Origin: Porticoccus sp964608185
GTDB lineage: Bacteria; Pseudomonadota; Gammaproteobacteria; Pseudomonadales; Porticoccaceae
DNA: 5,259 nucleotides
Direction of reading: 5' to 3'
NCBI GenBank assembly: GCA_964608185.1
Contig: CAZSMR010000054.1
Coordinates: forward strand, 1-5,259
The notes under the pieces are model-generated. The model searched no databases, was not told the DNA's origin, and saw nothing but the letters and a program-made list of their open reading frames with translations. Shown here piece by piece: positions 1 to 5,259 of the stretch. Numbering within the stretch: the first letter of the stretch is position 1; every line of letters starts with the position of its first letter. The position numbers and the translations under genes are program-made.

Positions 1-39
1 AATTTATTTAATAGCTTTTAAAATAGGTCTTATACAGAA

Positions 40-828
40 ATGAATAAAACAAAACGTTCGGCAGCTTTGATAACAGGTGGCGCAACTAGACTAGGTCTTG
101 CTTTCTCAGAATTCTTGGCTCGGGCAGGTTATGACATTATATTGCACTATAACGGGTCTAGTGAAGCAGCTAGTTTAGCTATAAAAAATATTAAGAAATT
201 AGGAGTTTCATGTACTGCAATACAGGCTGACTTATCTAAGACAGATCCTGCTGATCTTGTAGGTCAGGCTGTTGAGTGTCACTCAAATATCTCAGTCTTA
301 GTTAATAGTGCTTCTGTTTATGACGCTGCAACAATTGCTAAAACGAGTATGGAGATACTCCAAAGGCAATTCGCAGTAAACATGTTTGCCCCATTCATTC
401 TTACTCAAGCTTTTGCAGATGTTTGCTCTAGAAATTCTGACACTAAAGGGCAGGTTATAAATATTTTGGATAACAAGATCGCCTTTCAGCAGTATAGTTA
501 CGCTGCATACCTCCTTTCAAAAAAATCCCTTGCCGATTTTACCCATATGGCTGCCATTGAATATGCTCCCAACATTCGAATAAATGCAATAGCCCCGGGG
601 GTTATTTTACCTGGTGTTGAGAGGACATCAGACTATTTAGCATGGAGAGTTGAAGGAATTCCGTTAAAGATGCAGGGTAGAGTAGAGCACTTACTTCATG
701 CAATGAATTACTTATTGGTAAGTGATTTTGTTACAGGACAGGTTCTTACGGTTGACGGTGGCGAGGGAACCAATCATCAAGGACTAAATGCAGAACAATT
801 TAACGGTAAGAGTGACCAAGAGACATGA
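40..828 (+). CDS. folM: Short-chain dehydrogenase, FolM / pteridine reductase type
   Basis: Probably an NADPH-dependent cytoplasmic reductase of dihydropterins (dihydromonapterin or dihydrofolate). Seen in the 262-residue product: a Rossmann glycine motif TGGATRLG at residues 12-19, HYNGSS at 36-41 where FolM/PTR1 proteins bind the NADPH phosphate, NSAS at 89-92 (usually NNAS), Asn114, Tyr157 and Lys161 of the YxxxK catalytic pair, APG at 185-187 and VTGQVLTVDGG at 231-241. Asp144 in NILDN sits where ordinary short-chain dehydrogenases carry the catalytic Ser; Asp at this site is characteristic of pteridine reductases and FolM, which supports the assignment over a 3-oxoacyl-ACP reductase. About 20 residues follow the usual DGG end, a polar extension of unknown role. 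An in-frame TAA at 19-21 leaves ATG 40 as the only ATG start; the upstream AGG at 25-27 is a weak, distant ribosome site. The stop overlaps the folK start, so the two are co-translated. The subfamily is fairly sure, the exact substrate is inferred. Confidence 0.8.
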   Translation: MNKTKRSAALITGGATRLGLAFSEFLARAGYDIILHYNGSSEAASLAIKNIKKLGVSCTAIQADLSKTDPADLVGQAVECHSNISVLVNSASVYDAATIAKTSMEILQRQFAVNMFAPFILTQAFADVCSRNSDTKGQVINILDNKIAFQQYSYAAYLLSKKSLADFTHMAAIEYAPNIRINAIAPGVILPGVERTSDYLAWRVEGIPLKMQGRVEHLLHAMNYLLVSDFVTGQVLTVDGGEGTNHQGLNAEQFNGKSDQET

Positions 829-1259
829 ATACTAGAGATATAAATCAAGTCATTATTTCAGTGGGATCAAACATCAAGCCCTTACCAAATATCAAAGAAT
901 CACAAAAAATTTTAGCGCGACAGACTAATTTTATTTATGCCGCAGACGTTATTGAGACGGATCCTGTCGGATATTTAAATCAGGCCAATTTCCTAAATAC
1001 AGCATTTTTGGTAAGTACAGCTTTAATTTATGAAGAATTCAATGCCTCGTTAAAATCCATCGAAGACATAATGGGTAGAGAGAGGGGACCTAATAAAGCA
1101 GGCCCCAGAACAATTGATCTAGATATTATCACATGGAACGAACGACTGATGACAGACGATTATTACAATTTTGATTATGTATCTGTTCCGGTAAATCAAG
1201 TTATTAGCGCTATGGGCTTAAGTATTAATATTTCTAAAAATATCTCATCTAAAAAATGA
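825..1259 (+). CDS. folK: FolK-like 6-hydroxymethyl-dihydropterin pyrophosphokinase, short C-terminus
   Basis: Family role: transfers pyrophosphate from ATP to 6-hydroxymethyl-7,8-dihydropterin, the step before dihydropteroate synthase in folate synthesis; cytosolic. Seen: VGSN at residues 13-16, ETDPVGYLNQANFLN at 44-58 (pterin pocket, with Asn58 matching E. coli Asn55), Arg85 and Arg87 matching Arg82 and Arg84, and GPRTIDLDI at 93-101, giving Arg95 and the Mg-binding Asp98 and Asp100. All are offset by exactly three from the E. coli enzyme. The product has 144 residues against about 160 for the usual enzyme. The conserved segment after the Asp pair that carries His115 and Arg121 in E. coli (the HPR...R.FVL.PL region of most relatives) is absent; in its place is YNFDYVSVPVNQV. 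The ATG lies inside the ATGA overlap with folM, which implies translational coupling. It may be a divergent FolK subfamily acting on a modified pterin, or a reduced FolK; family confidence is high, activity less sure. Confidence 0.82.
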   Translation: MNTRDINQVIISVGSNIKPLPNIKESQKILARQTNFIYAADVIETDPVGYLNQANFLNTAFLVSTALIYEEFNASLKSIEDIMGRERGPNKAGPRTIDLDIITWNERLMTDDYYNFDYVSVPVNQVISAMGLSINISKNISSKK

Positions 1260-1285
1260 TAAGTAACTTTTTGATGAAAATTTTT
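1245..1285 (+). terminator. Possible weak intrinsic terminator after folK
   Basis: TCATC-T-AAAAA at 1245-1255 can pair with TTTTTGATGA at 1268-1277, leaving one bulged T and a loop of about 12 bases. A short T run (1281-1285) lies three bases beyond the stem. The left arm begins within the last codons of folK. The stem is nearly all A-T, so stability is low; the position between the pterin pair and the mdh promoter is the main argument for it. Confidence 0.3.
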
Positions 1286-1346
1286 ATTTAATTAAATATA
1301 TGCAAATAGGATATATTTTTGAATATAAATTTATTATTTCAAATAA

Positions 1347-1374
1347 GTGAAATTTTATATTTCTCGCTTATAAT
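1347..1374 (+). promoter_or_regulatory. Likely sigma-70 promoter of mdh
   Basis: A perfect -10 hexamer TATAAT lies at 1369-1374. A -35-like GTGAAA (four of six matches to TTGACA) is at 1347-1352, separated by 16 bases. Transcription would begin near 1381, giving a leader of about 30 bases that contains the AAGGAG ribosome site at 1399-1404. An inverted repeat, ATTTCA-N6-TGAAAT at 1336-1353, overlaps the -35 and could be an operator, although the surrounding sequence is so AT-rich that chance is possible. Confidence 0.55.
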
Positions 1375-1412
1375 GCCAAAACGCTAAACCAACTACTTAA
1401 GGAGAAAATATT

Positions 1413-2393
1413 GTGAAAGCACCTGTTCGTGTTGCTGTGACTGGAGCTGCTGGTCAAATTAGTTACTCCCTACTTTTTCGAATCGCCTCCGGTCAAATGC
1501 TTGGAGAAGATCAGCCCGTAATCTTACAAATGCTAGAAATTACTCCAGCACTAAATGCTCTTAATGGGGTGGCTATGGAGCTAGATGATTGTGCATTTCC
1601 TCAGTTGTCTGGAATGATATGTACTGATGATCCTAATGTTGCCTTCAAAGATGCTGATTATGCTCTTTTAGTTGGCGCTCGACCTCGTGGTCCTGGAATG
1701 GAAAGAAAAGATTTATTGGAAGCAAACGCTGCAATATTTTCTGTTCAGGGCAAAGCCATTAATGATAACGCCTCTAAGAACATAAAAGTGCTTGTGGTTG
1801 GAAATCCTGCGAATACAAACGCACTTATCGCACAAAGAAATGCACCCGATATTGACCCACGCCAATTCACTGCGATGATGCGTCTTGATCATAACCGTGC
1901 TAAAACGCAAATTGCACAAAAAATAGGAAAATCAATTAACGACGTTACTCATATGTTAGTTTGGGGTAATCATTCAGCTACTCAGTACCCTGATCTCCAT
2001 CAATCAAAAGTTTCTGGCGAACTGGCTATGAGTCTAGTGGATCAGAGCTGGTATGAAGAAAATTTTATACCCACAGTACAACAAAGGGGAGCTGCTATTA
2101 TTAAAGCACGAGGAGCATCATCCGCTGCCTCTGCTGCTAATGCAGCAATAGATCACATACGAGATTGGACTCTTGGAACACCTAAAAATGACTGGGTTAG
2201 TATGGGGGTTTATAGTGATGGAAGTTACGGTATTGAAAAAGGGTTGATTTATTCTTTCCCTTGTATTTGTAGTAATGGTGACTGGGAGATTGTGCAGGGA
2301 TTGACAATTAATCAGTTTTCTCGTGAAAAGATGTCTGCAACTGAGCAAGAATTAATCGAGGAAAGAAACGCAGTTAAGCATTTGTTACCATGA
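1413..2393 (+). CDS. mdh: Malate dehydrogenase (NAD-dependent)
   Basis: Interconverts malate and oxaloacetate with NAD in the TCA cycle; a cytosolic soluble enzyme. The 326-residue product has the family's usual length. Seen in order: the dinucleotide-binding GAAGQI at residues 11-16, an acidic residue Glu42 ending the second strand of the NAD fold, the mobile substrate loop RPRGPGMERKDLL with Arg92 and Arg98, NPANTNAL at 131-138, RLDHNR at 157-162 (substrate-binding Arg157, catalytic Asp159), and WGNHS at 184-188 with the catalytic His187. This is the type shared with Xanthomonas, Legionella, Thermus and eukaryotic cytosolic enzymes, not the E. coli type. Residue 156, directly before RLDHNR, is Met where relatives I know have Thr. 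The start is GTG at 1413, chosen because AAGGAG lies eight bases upstream and MKAPVRVAVTGAAGQ matches Xanthomonas. It has its own promoter and appears to be transcribed alone. Confidence 0.97.
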   Translation: MKAPVRVAVTGAAGQISYSLLFRIASGQMLGEDQPVILQMLEITPALNALNGVAMELDDCAFPQLSGMICTDDPNVAFKDADYALLVGARPRGPGMERKDLLEANAAIFSVQGKAINDNASKNIKVLVVGNPANTNALIAQRNAPDIDPRQFTAMMRLDHNRAKTQIAQKIGKSINDVTHMLVWGNHSATQYPDLHQSKVSGELAMSLVDQSWYEENFIPTVQQRGAAIIKARGASSAASAANAAIDHIRDWTLGTPKNDWVSMGVYSDGSYGIEKGLIYSFPCICSNGDWEIVQGLTINQFSREKMSATEQELIEERNAVKHLLP

Positions 2394-2408
2394 AGTAAAT
2401 TTTATTTG

Positions 2409-2431
2409 ATTAGCGTTTAGGCGTAATTTTT
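2409..2431 (+). terminator. Possible intrinsic terminator after mdh
   Basis: ATTAGC at 2409-2414 can pair with GC-G-TAAT at 2421-2427, leaving one bulged G and a six-base loop, and it runs directly into TTTT at 2428-2431. It begins 15 bases past the mdh stop, a normal place for a terminator. The stem is short and interrupted, so this is tentative. Confidence 0.35.
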
Positions 2432-2438
2432 AATATTC

Positions 2439-2466
2439 TTGATGTTGCAAGTTCTAGCATGATAAA
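2439..2466 (+). promoter_or_regulatory. Possible promoter of the peroxiredoxin gene
   Basis: TTGATG at 2439-2444 (four of six matches to a -35) is followed after 16 bases by GATAAA at 2461-2466, a moderate -10 match. It lies downstream of the putative mdh terminator and about 50 bases upstream of the peroxiredoxin start. No OxyR-like or other operator is evident. Confidence 0.3.
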
Positions 2467-2497
2467 AATTAAAAAAAATTTATTAACATGACTAATA

Positions 2498-2503
2498 GTG
2501 AGG
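2498..2503 (+). promoter_or_regulatory. Ribosome binding site that fixes the peroxiredoxin start
   Basis: GTGAGG lies nine bases upstream of ATG 2513 and resembles the Shine-Dalgarno core. The GTG at its left end is in frame and would add five residues (MRFFC), but that reading leaves no ribosome site of its own and an N-terminus unlike the family. The GTG is therefore better read as part of the ribosome site. Confidence 0.6.
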
Positions 2504-2512
2504 TTTTTTTGC

Positions 2513-2989
2513 ATGGCATTAATAAAGGTTGGAGAGACTGCCCCAAATTTTGGTTTATTAAATCAGCGAGGTGAAAACGTTACACTTTCTGAATTTAGTA
2601 ATAAAAAAAATATTGTTTTATATTTTTATCCAAAAGCAATGACACCAGGGTGCACCGTTCAAGCATGCGGTATCAGAGACAGCGCAGTTGAGTTCGATGA
2701 ACTCGATACAGTAGTTTTGGGAATTAGCCCAGATAGCTTTTCAAGACTTGCTCGTTTTGAGGAAAAACAAGAGTTAAATTTTGATTTATTGTCAGATGAG
2801 GATCATATTGTAACTAAATCTTACGGTTGCTGGGATATGAAGAAGTTTATGGGTAAAGAGTATATGGGGGTACTCAGATCAACTTTTATAATTAATAAGA
2901 CCGGGATGGTCTCATTTGTTATGGGTAAAGTTAATACCAAAAATCACCATCAAGATGTATTATCATGGATAAAAGGCAACTTAGTATGA
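2513..2989 (+). CDS. bcp: Peroxiredoxin, Bcp/PrxQ type (thioredoxin-dependent thiol peroxidase)
   Basis: Reduces hydrogen peroxide and organic hydroperoxides in the cytoplasm using thioredoxin as electron donor. The 158-residue product has the family's usual length and aligns with E. coli Bcp along its whole length. Seen: VGETAPNF at residues 6-13; the active-site segment YPKAMTPGCTVQACGIRD at 39-56, with the peroxidatic Cys47 and the resolving Cys52 five residues later, the spacing of the atypical two-Cys PrxQ subgroup; Thr44 and Pro45 of the TPGC motif; LSDEDH in the middle; FMGKEYMG and RSTFII further on; and a C-terminal NHHQDVLSWIKG. ATG 2513 is chosen over the in-frame GTG at 2498 because MALIKVGE matches relatives and GTGAGG is well placed as its ribosome site. 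It sits 119 bases after mdh and 87 before yajC, so it is probably transcribed from its own promoter. Confidence 0.96.
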   Translation: MALIKVGETAPNFGLLNQRGENVTLSEFSNKKNIVLYFYPKAMTPGCTVQACGIRDSAVEFDELDTVVLGISPDSFSRLARFEEKQELNFDLLSDEDHIVTKSYGCWDMKKFMGKEYMGVLRSTFIINKTGMVSFVMGKVNTKNHHQDVLSWIKGNLV

Positions 2990-3014
2990 ATATGAGCTAG
3001 CCTTAATGGTTAAT

Positions 3015-3043
3015 CAGAGTACTTCTCTGGCATCTAGTATAAA
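3015..3043 (+). promoter_or_regulatory. Small hairpin and -10-like box upstream of yajC
   Basis: CAGAG (3015-3019) and CTCTG (3025-3029) form a five-base perfect stem around TACTT. No T run follows, so it is not a convincing terminator for the peroxiredoxin gene. Just beyond it, TATAAA at 3038-3043 is a good -10 match about 34 bases from the yajC start, but no convincing -35 hexamer stands at the proper distance. A yajC promoter here is plausible and not established. Confidence 0.28.
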
Positions 3044-3076
3044 ATTAATACTGTCATTTAATATCAAGGAAATTCA

Positions 3077-3412
3077 ATGTCATTAGATATGCTTCAAATT
3101 GCACTCGCTACTCCTGCACCAGTAACACAAGAGCCAAATTCTATTTATACGTTGTTGATGTTTGGTGGGCTATTTGTGTTTATGTACTTCCTTATAATTC
3201 GGCCTCAGCGAAAACGAGCAAAAGAACATAAAGAACTGACAGAGTCATTAAGTAAGGGTGATGAGATTGTCATGAATAGCGGCTTACTTGGTAAAATAAC
3301 CTCACTTGATGATTTATATGTAACAATTCAGGCGGCTAGCAATGTTGAGTTGAGGTTTCAGAAAGCCTCAGTTCATGCTGTGCTCCCTAAGGGAACGATA
3401 AAAAAAGTCTGA
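3077..3412 (+). CDS. yajC: YajC, Sec translocon accessory membrane protein
   Basis: Small inner-membrane protein that associates with SecDF and the SecYEG/YidC translocon. The 111-residue product has the family length. Seen: a short N-terminal segment rich in Ala, Pro and Thr, one membrane helix at about residues 23-42, the hallmark RPQRKRAKEH at 42-51 on the cytoplasmic side, then the soluble domain with GDEIVMNSGLLGKI at 61-74 and the C-terminal VLPKGTIKK at 102-110, very close to E. coli YajC. ATG 3077 has AAGGA at 3066-3070, six bases upstream. In most proteobacteria yajC is preceded by tgt and followed by secD and secF. Here it is preceded by bcp and followed by a nucleotidase gene, so the usual cluster has been broken up or this is a separate copy. 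The following gene starts 46 bases later on the same strand and may share its transcript. Confidence 0.95.
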   Translation: MSLDMLQIALATPAPVTQEPNSIYTLLMFGGLFVFMYFLIIRPQRKRAKEHKELTESLSKGDEIVMNSGLLGKITSLDDLYVTIQAASNVELRFQKASVHAVLPKGTIKKV

Positions 3413-3458
3413 CTTTCTTCTATATAATTTTTTTTGGTAGCTATGGGGATACATTAAA

Positions 3459-4364
3459 GTGCCAGTAAAATTTGGTGATAAGTTAGTGATAGCTATTTCC
3501 TCTCGAGCGCTATTTAACTTAAATGAAAGCCATAAGGTCTATCAAGAACATGGACTAGATGCGTATTTCAAGTATCAGGTTGAACATGAAGATGAAGTTC
3601 TTGATCCCGGTGAAGCTTTTCCTCTTGTAAACAAATTATTACGAATAAATGAAAATCTAGGCGGTGAGCCCCGAGTAGAGGTGATCTTATTATCACGAAA
3701 TTCGGCAGACTCTGGCTTAAGAGTCTTTAATTCCATAGAGCACTACAAGCTTAATATTACCCGTGCAGCGTTCTGTGGCGGAGAAAGTCCATACCGTTAC
3801 GTGTCAGCCTTTGGGTGTCATTTATTTCTATCCAATAATGCAGAAGACGTACGTAACGCTCTTAATAGTGGAGTTGCAGCTGCAACCTTGCTTTCGTCTA
3901 AAGTTGAAGAAAAGTCAGGCGATGAAATTCGTTTCGCCTTTGACGGAGATGCAGTTTTATTTTCTGATGCTTCAGAAAGAATATACAAGAAAGATGGCCT
4001 TGATGCTTTTACAAAAAATGAAAAAAATTCAGCAAAAGAACCAATGGATGGAGGGCCATTTAAAAACTTCCTGCACGCATTACAAATATTACAGACAGAA
4101 TTTCCAGTAAAAACTTGCCCAATAAGAACTGCATTGGTGACTGCACGCTCTGCTCCAGCTCATGAGCGTGTAATTAGAACCTTAAGATCCTGGGATATTA
4201 GAATTGACGAGTCATTATTTCTTGGTGGCTTAGAGAAAGGCCAGTTTCTTAAGTCATATGGAGCTGATGTTTTTTTCGATGACCAACAAAAACACTGTGA
4301 TTCTGCAAAATCTCATGTAGCCACAGGGCATGTACCCCATGGGGTTGCTAATGAAAAAGTATAG
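3459..4364 (+). CDS. Cytosolic 5'-nucleotidase, cN-I-like family (PF06189)
   Basis: Probably hydrolyses nucleoside 5'-monophosphates to nucleosides and phosphate in the cytoplasm; no signal peptide or membrane segment is visible. The 301-residue product matches the bacterial relatives of vertebrate cytosolic 5'-nucleotidase I. Seen: VIAISSRALFNLNESHKVY at residues 10-28, DPGEAFPLV at 49-57, LLSRNSADSGLRVFNSI at 77-93, TRAAFCGGESPYRYVSAF at 101-118, FDGDAVLFSD at 161-170, VTARSAP at 227-233, LGGLEKGQFLKSYGADVFFDD at 255-275 (Lys260, then Asp274 and Asp275), and a terminal HVPHGVAN. My reading, inferred from order, is that DGD, the VTAR segment, Lys260 and the Asp pair are the four HAD-like phosphatase motifs. 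The start is GTG 3459, with GGGGA nine bases upstream and a good family N-terminus. Only 46 bases separate it from yajC; TATAAT at 3423-3428 lacks a -35, so co-transcription with yajC is likely. Physiological substrate unknown. Confidence 0.9.
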   Translation: MPVKFGDKLVIAISSRALFNLNESHKVYQEHGLDAYFKYQVEHEDEVLDPGEAFPLVNKLLRINENLGGEPRVEVILLSRNSADSGLRVFNSIEHYKLNITRAAFCGGESPYRYVSAFGCHLFLSNNAEDVRNALNSGVAAATLLSSKVEEKSGDEIRFAFDGDAVLFSDASERIYKKDGLDAFTKNEKNSAKEPMDGGPFKNFLHALQILQTEFPVKTCPIRTALVTARSAPAHERVIRTLRSWDIRIDESLFLGGLEKGQFLKSYGADVFFDDQQKHCDSAKSHVATGHVPHGVANEKV

Positions 4365-4380
4365 TTACTTCCAGATATAG

Positions 4381-4410
4381 AGGTATCAATAAACTATAAA
4401 CTTGATACCT
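4381..4410. terminator. Perfect 9-bp inverted repeat between convergent genes
   Basis: AGGTATCAA at 4381-4389 and TTGATACCT at 4402-4410 are perfect inverted copies around a 12-base loop. The repeat sits 16 bases past the nucleotidase stop and overlaps the stop and last codons of the permease gene on the other strand. It could act on either transcript as a 3' end hairpin. Neither strand has a T run after it, so an intrinsic terminator of the classic form is not shown; an mRNA-stabilising hairpin is equally possible. Confidence 0.35.
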
Positions 4411-5171
4411 ATCCCCAATAAAATTGTTGCTAAAATTGGCTGTAATATTTGATTAGGAATTTTAGTTGCTAATTTTGCCCCTAAATGGATAGCTGGTAGT
4501 GAACCTACCAGTAAACTTGCCAAAAGAACTAAGTCGACATTTCCAAGAAGAAACAGATGGCTTAGTCCAGCTATTAGAGTTAAAGGTACAGCATGAGCAA
4601 TGTCTGTCCCCACAATTTTAAGCGCCGGTAATTTTGGGTATAGTATCATTAGTAGAGCAGCACAAAACGCTCCTGCACCAACCGATGACAGAGTTACAAA
4701 AACACCCAATACAACGCCTACACTGAAGGTGATGTATTTGGTATTATTTTTTGAAGCGCTACTTAGTATTACGTGTGACCTATCAGAGGCATCCTTAAGA
4801 TAGCGATTAAAAAGTATTACAAGAGCAGTTACTACAAGCATAACGCCGAGGCTTGTAGTTAATAAAGACTGATATTCATCAGCATTGGTGAATACTAGGT
4901 TAAGAAAAATAACAGTTATAATTGATGCAGGTATACTTCCTAGTGCTAGGCATTTAACTAGATCCCAGTCGATACTTTTTTGTTTGGTATGCGCTATAAC
5001 ACCGCTTGACTTCGTGATTGATGCATAAAGTAAGTCTGTGCCAATAGCTACGTTATACGGAATACCAAAAAGAATAAGAAGAGGGGTCATCAAAGAGCCT
5101 CCACCAACCCCTGTAATGCCTATTATTAGACCAACTAAAGCACCTGAAGCAGCATATATTAAAAAATCCAT
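4386..5171 (-). CDS. TauE/SafE (TSUP) family membrane permease
   Basis: Integral inner-membrane transporter of the family that exports sulfite, sulfoacetate or related small organic and sulfur anions; the substrate here cannot be read from the sequence. The 261-residue product is of family length and hydrophobic throughout, with about eight membrane segments, roughly at residues 4-24, 26-36, 72-94, 102-122, 145-166, 191-210, 213-231 and 243-260. The internal duplication of the family is visible: GVGGGSLMTPLL at 21-32 with GTD at 44-46 in the first half, and SSVGAGAFCAALL at 162-174 with GTD at 188-190 in the second. ATG at 5171 is a typical N-terminus, although no strong ribosome site precedes it (a GAG lies about 15 bases upstream). 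The gene converges on the nucleotidase gene with a 21-base gap and has no sulfur-metabolism neighbour in view. A -10-like TATACA lies at 5197-5192 on this strand, without a clear -35. Confidence 0.92.
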   Translation of the reverse strand: MDFLIYAASGALVGLIIGITGVGGGSLMTPLLILFGIPYNVAIGTDLLYASITKSSGVIAHTKQKSIDWDLVKCLALGSIPASIITVIFLNLVFTNADEYQSLLTTSLGVMLVVTALVILFNRYLKDASDRSHVILSSASKNNTKYITFSVGVVLGVFVTLSSVGAGAFCAALLMILYPKLPALKIVGTDIAHAVPLTLIAGLSHLFLLGNVDLVLLASLLVGSLPAIHLGAKLATKIPNQILQPILATILLGIGIKFIVY

Positions 5172-5220
5172 CGGTATCTAAAATCTCAATCTGTATAACG
5201 GCTCGCAACTCTAACAATTT

Positions 5221-5257
5221 ATAACTATTGTTCAAAGCAATAGTTATTTTTATTTTT
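5221..5257 (+). terminator. Strong terminator-like hairpin reading on the + strand
   Basis: ATAACTATTG at 5221-5230 and CAATAGTTAT at 5238-5247 form a perfect 10-bp stem with a seven-base loop, followed by TTTTATTTTT at 5248-5257. This is the form of a Rho-independent terminator for + strand transcription, although the stem has only two G-C pairs. The nearest gene to the left runs the other way, so no visible + strand gene uses it. On the - strand it is followed by AAATTGTT, a poor U tract, and it would lie upstream of the permease gene, where it could instead be an operator or leader hairpin. Confidence 0.45.
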
Positions 5258-5259
5258 AA

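Noticed and set aside
1285..1298. 14-base perfect palindrome TATTTAATTAAATA
   Set aside because: Made only of A and T in a very AT-rich gap, with no loop and no paired copy elsewhere; expected by chance.
1713..1919. Open frame of 68 codons on the - strand inside mdh
   Set aside because: It lies antisense to a strongly conserved part of malate dehydrogenase, and its product (Cys/His/Arg-rich, no motif) resembles nothing I know.
2118..2348. Open frame of 76 codons on the - strand inside mdh
   Set aside because: Antisense shadow of the malate dehydrogenase C-terminus; no recognisable domain.
3401..3435. Possible terminator after yajC: AAAG-TCTGA-CTTT and an 8-T run at 3428-3435
   Set aside because: The stem is only four base pairs before a mismatch, and the T run begins about eight bases after it, so it does not form a proper intrinsic terminator.
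3763..4110. Open frame of 115 codons in another + frame within the nucleotidase gene
   Set aside because: The nucleotidase frame carries continuous family motifs over the same bases, while this frame gives a low-complexity Gln/Lys/Leu-rich product without any motif.
4600..4803. Open frame of 67 codons on the + strand opposite the permease gene
   Set aside because: Antisense to conserved permease segments and without a family resemblance. Relevant only if the + strand transcript suggested by the hairpin at 5221-5257 proves real.
5053..5235. Open frame of 60 codons on the - strand overlapping the permease start
   Set aside because: Out of frame with the permease; its Trp/Arg/Ser-rich end is what the GVGGG-coding bases give in another frame.

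Overview
The window is a compact, AT-rich stretch of a bacterial chromosome carrying seven protein genes, nearly all housekeeping. No RNA gene, mobile element, CRISPR array or phage gene is visible. The protein types point to a low-GC proteobacterium, most likely a gammaproteobacterium. The malate dehydrogenase is the 326-residue type found in Xanthomonas, Legionella and betaproteobacteria. The Bcp peroxiredoxin and YajC are close to the E. coli proteins, including the YajC TKEHK-like and VLPKGT motifs. The short gaps and strong AT bias would fit a streamlined aquatic or host-associated lineage, but the sequence alone does not settle the genus.

Layout. Positions 40-1259 hold a translationally coupled pair on the + strand: a FolM/pteridine-reductase-like short-chain dehydrogenase and a FolK-like pyrophosphokinase, overlapping by ATGA. 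A 153-base AT-rich gap follows, with a possible weak terminator and a recognisable promoter. Then come mdh (1413-2393), a Bcp/PrxQ peroxiredoxin (2513-2989), yajC (3077-3412) and a cytosolic 5'-nucleotidase of the cN-I-like family (3459-4364), all on the + strand. A TauE/SafE-family membrane permease (4386-5171) lies on the - strand and converges on the nucleotidase gene with a 21-base gap. The last 88 bases are intergenic and contain a perfect 10-bp hairpin followed by a T-rich run.

How the genes relate. The first two form a real functional pair in reduced-pterin/folate metabolism. The others look like independent housekeeping genes in the same direction: the TCA cycle (mdh), peroxide detoxification (bcp), the Sec translocon accessory protein (yajC), nucleotide salvage (nucleotidase) and anion or organosulfur export (TauE-like). 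I see no convincing undescribed multi-gene system. The points most worth a second look are the FolK that lacks the usual C-terminal active-site loop, yajC placed without secD next to it, and the + oriented terminator-like hairpin at the right edge that serves no visible + strand gene.
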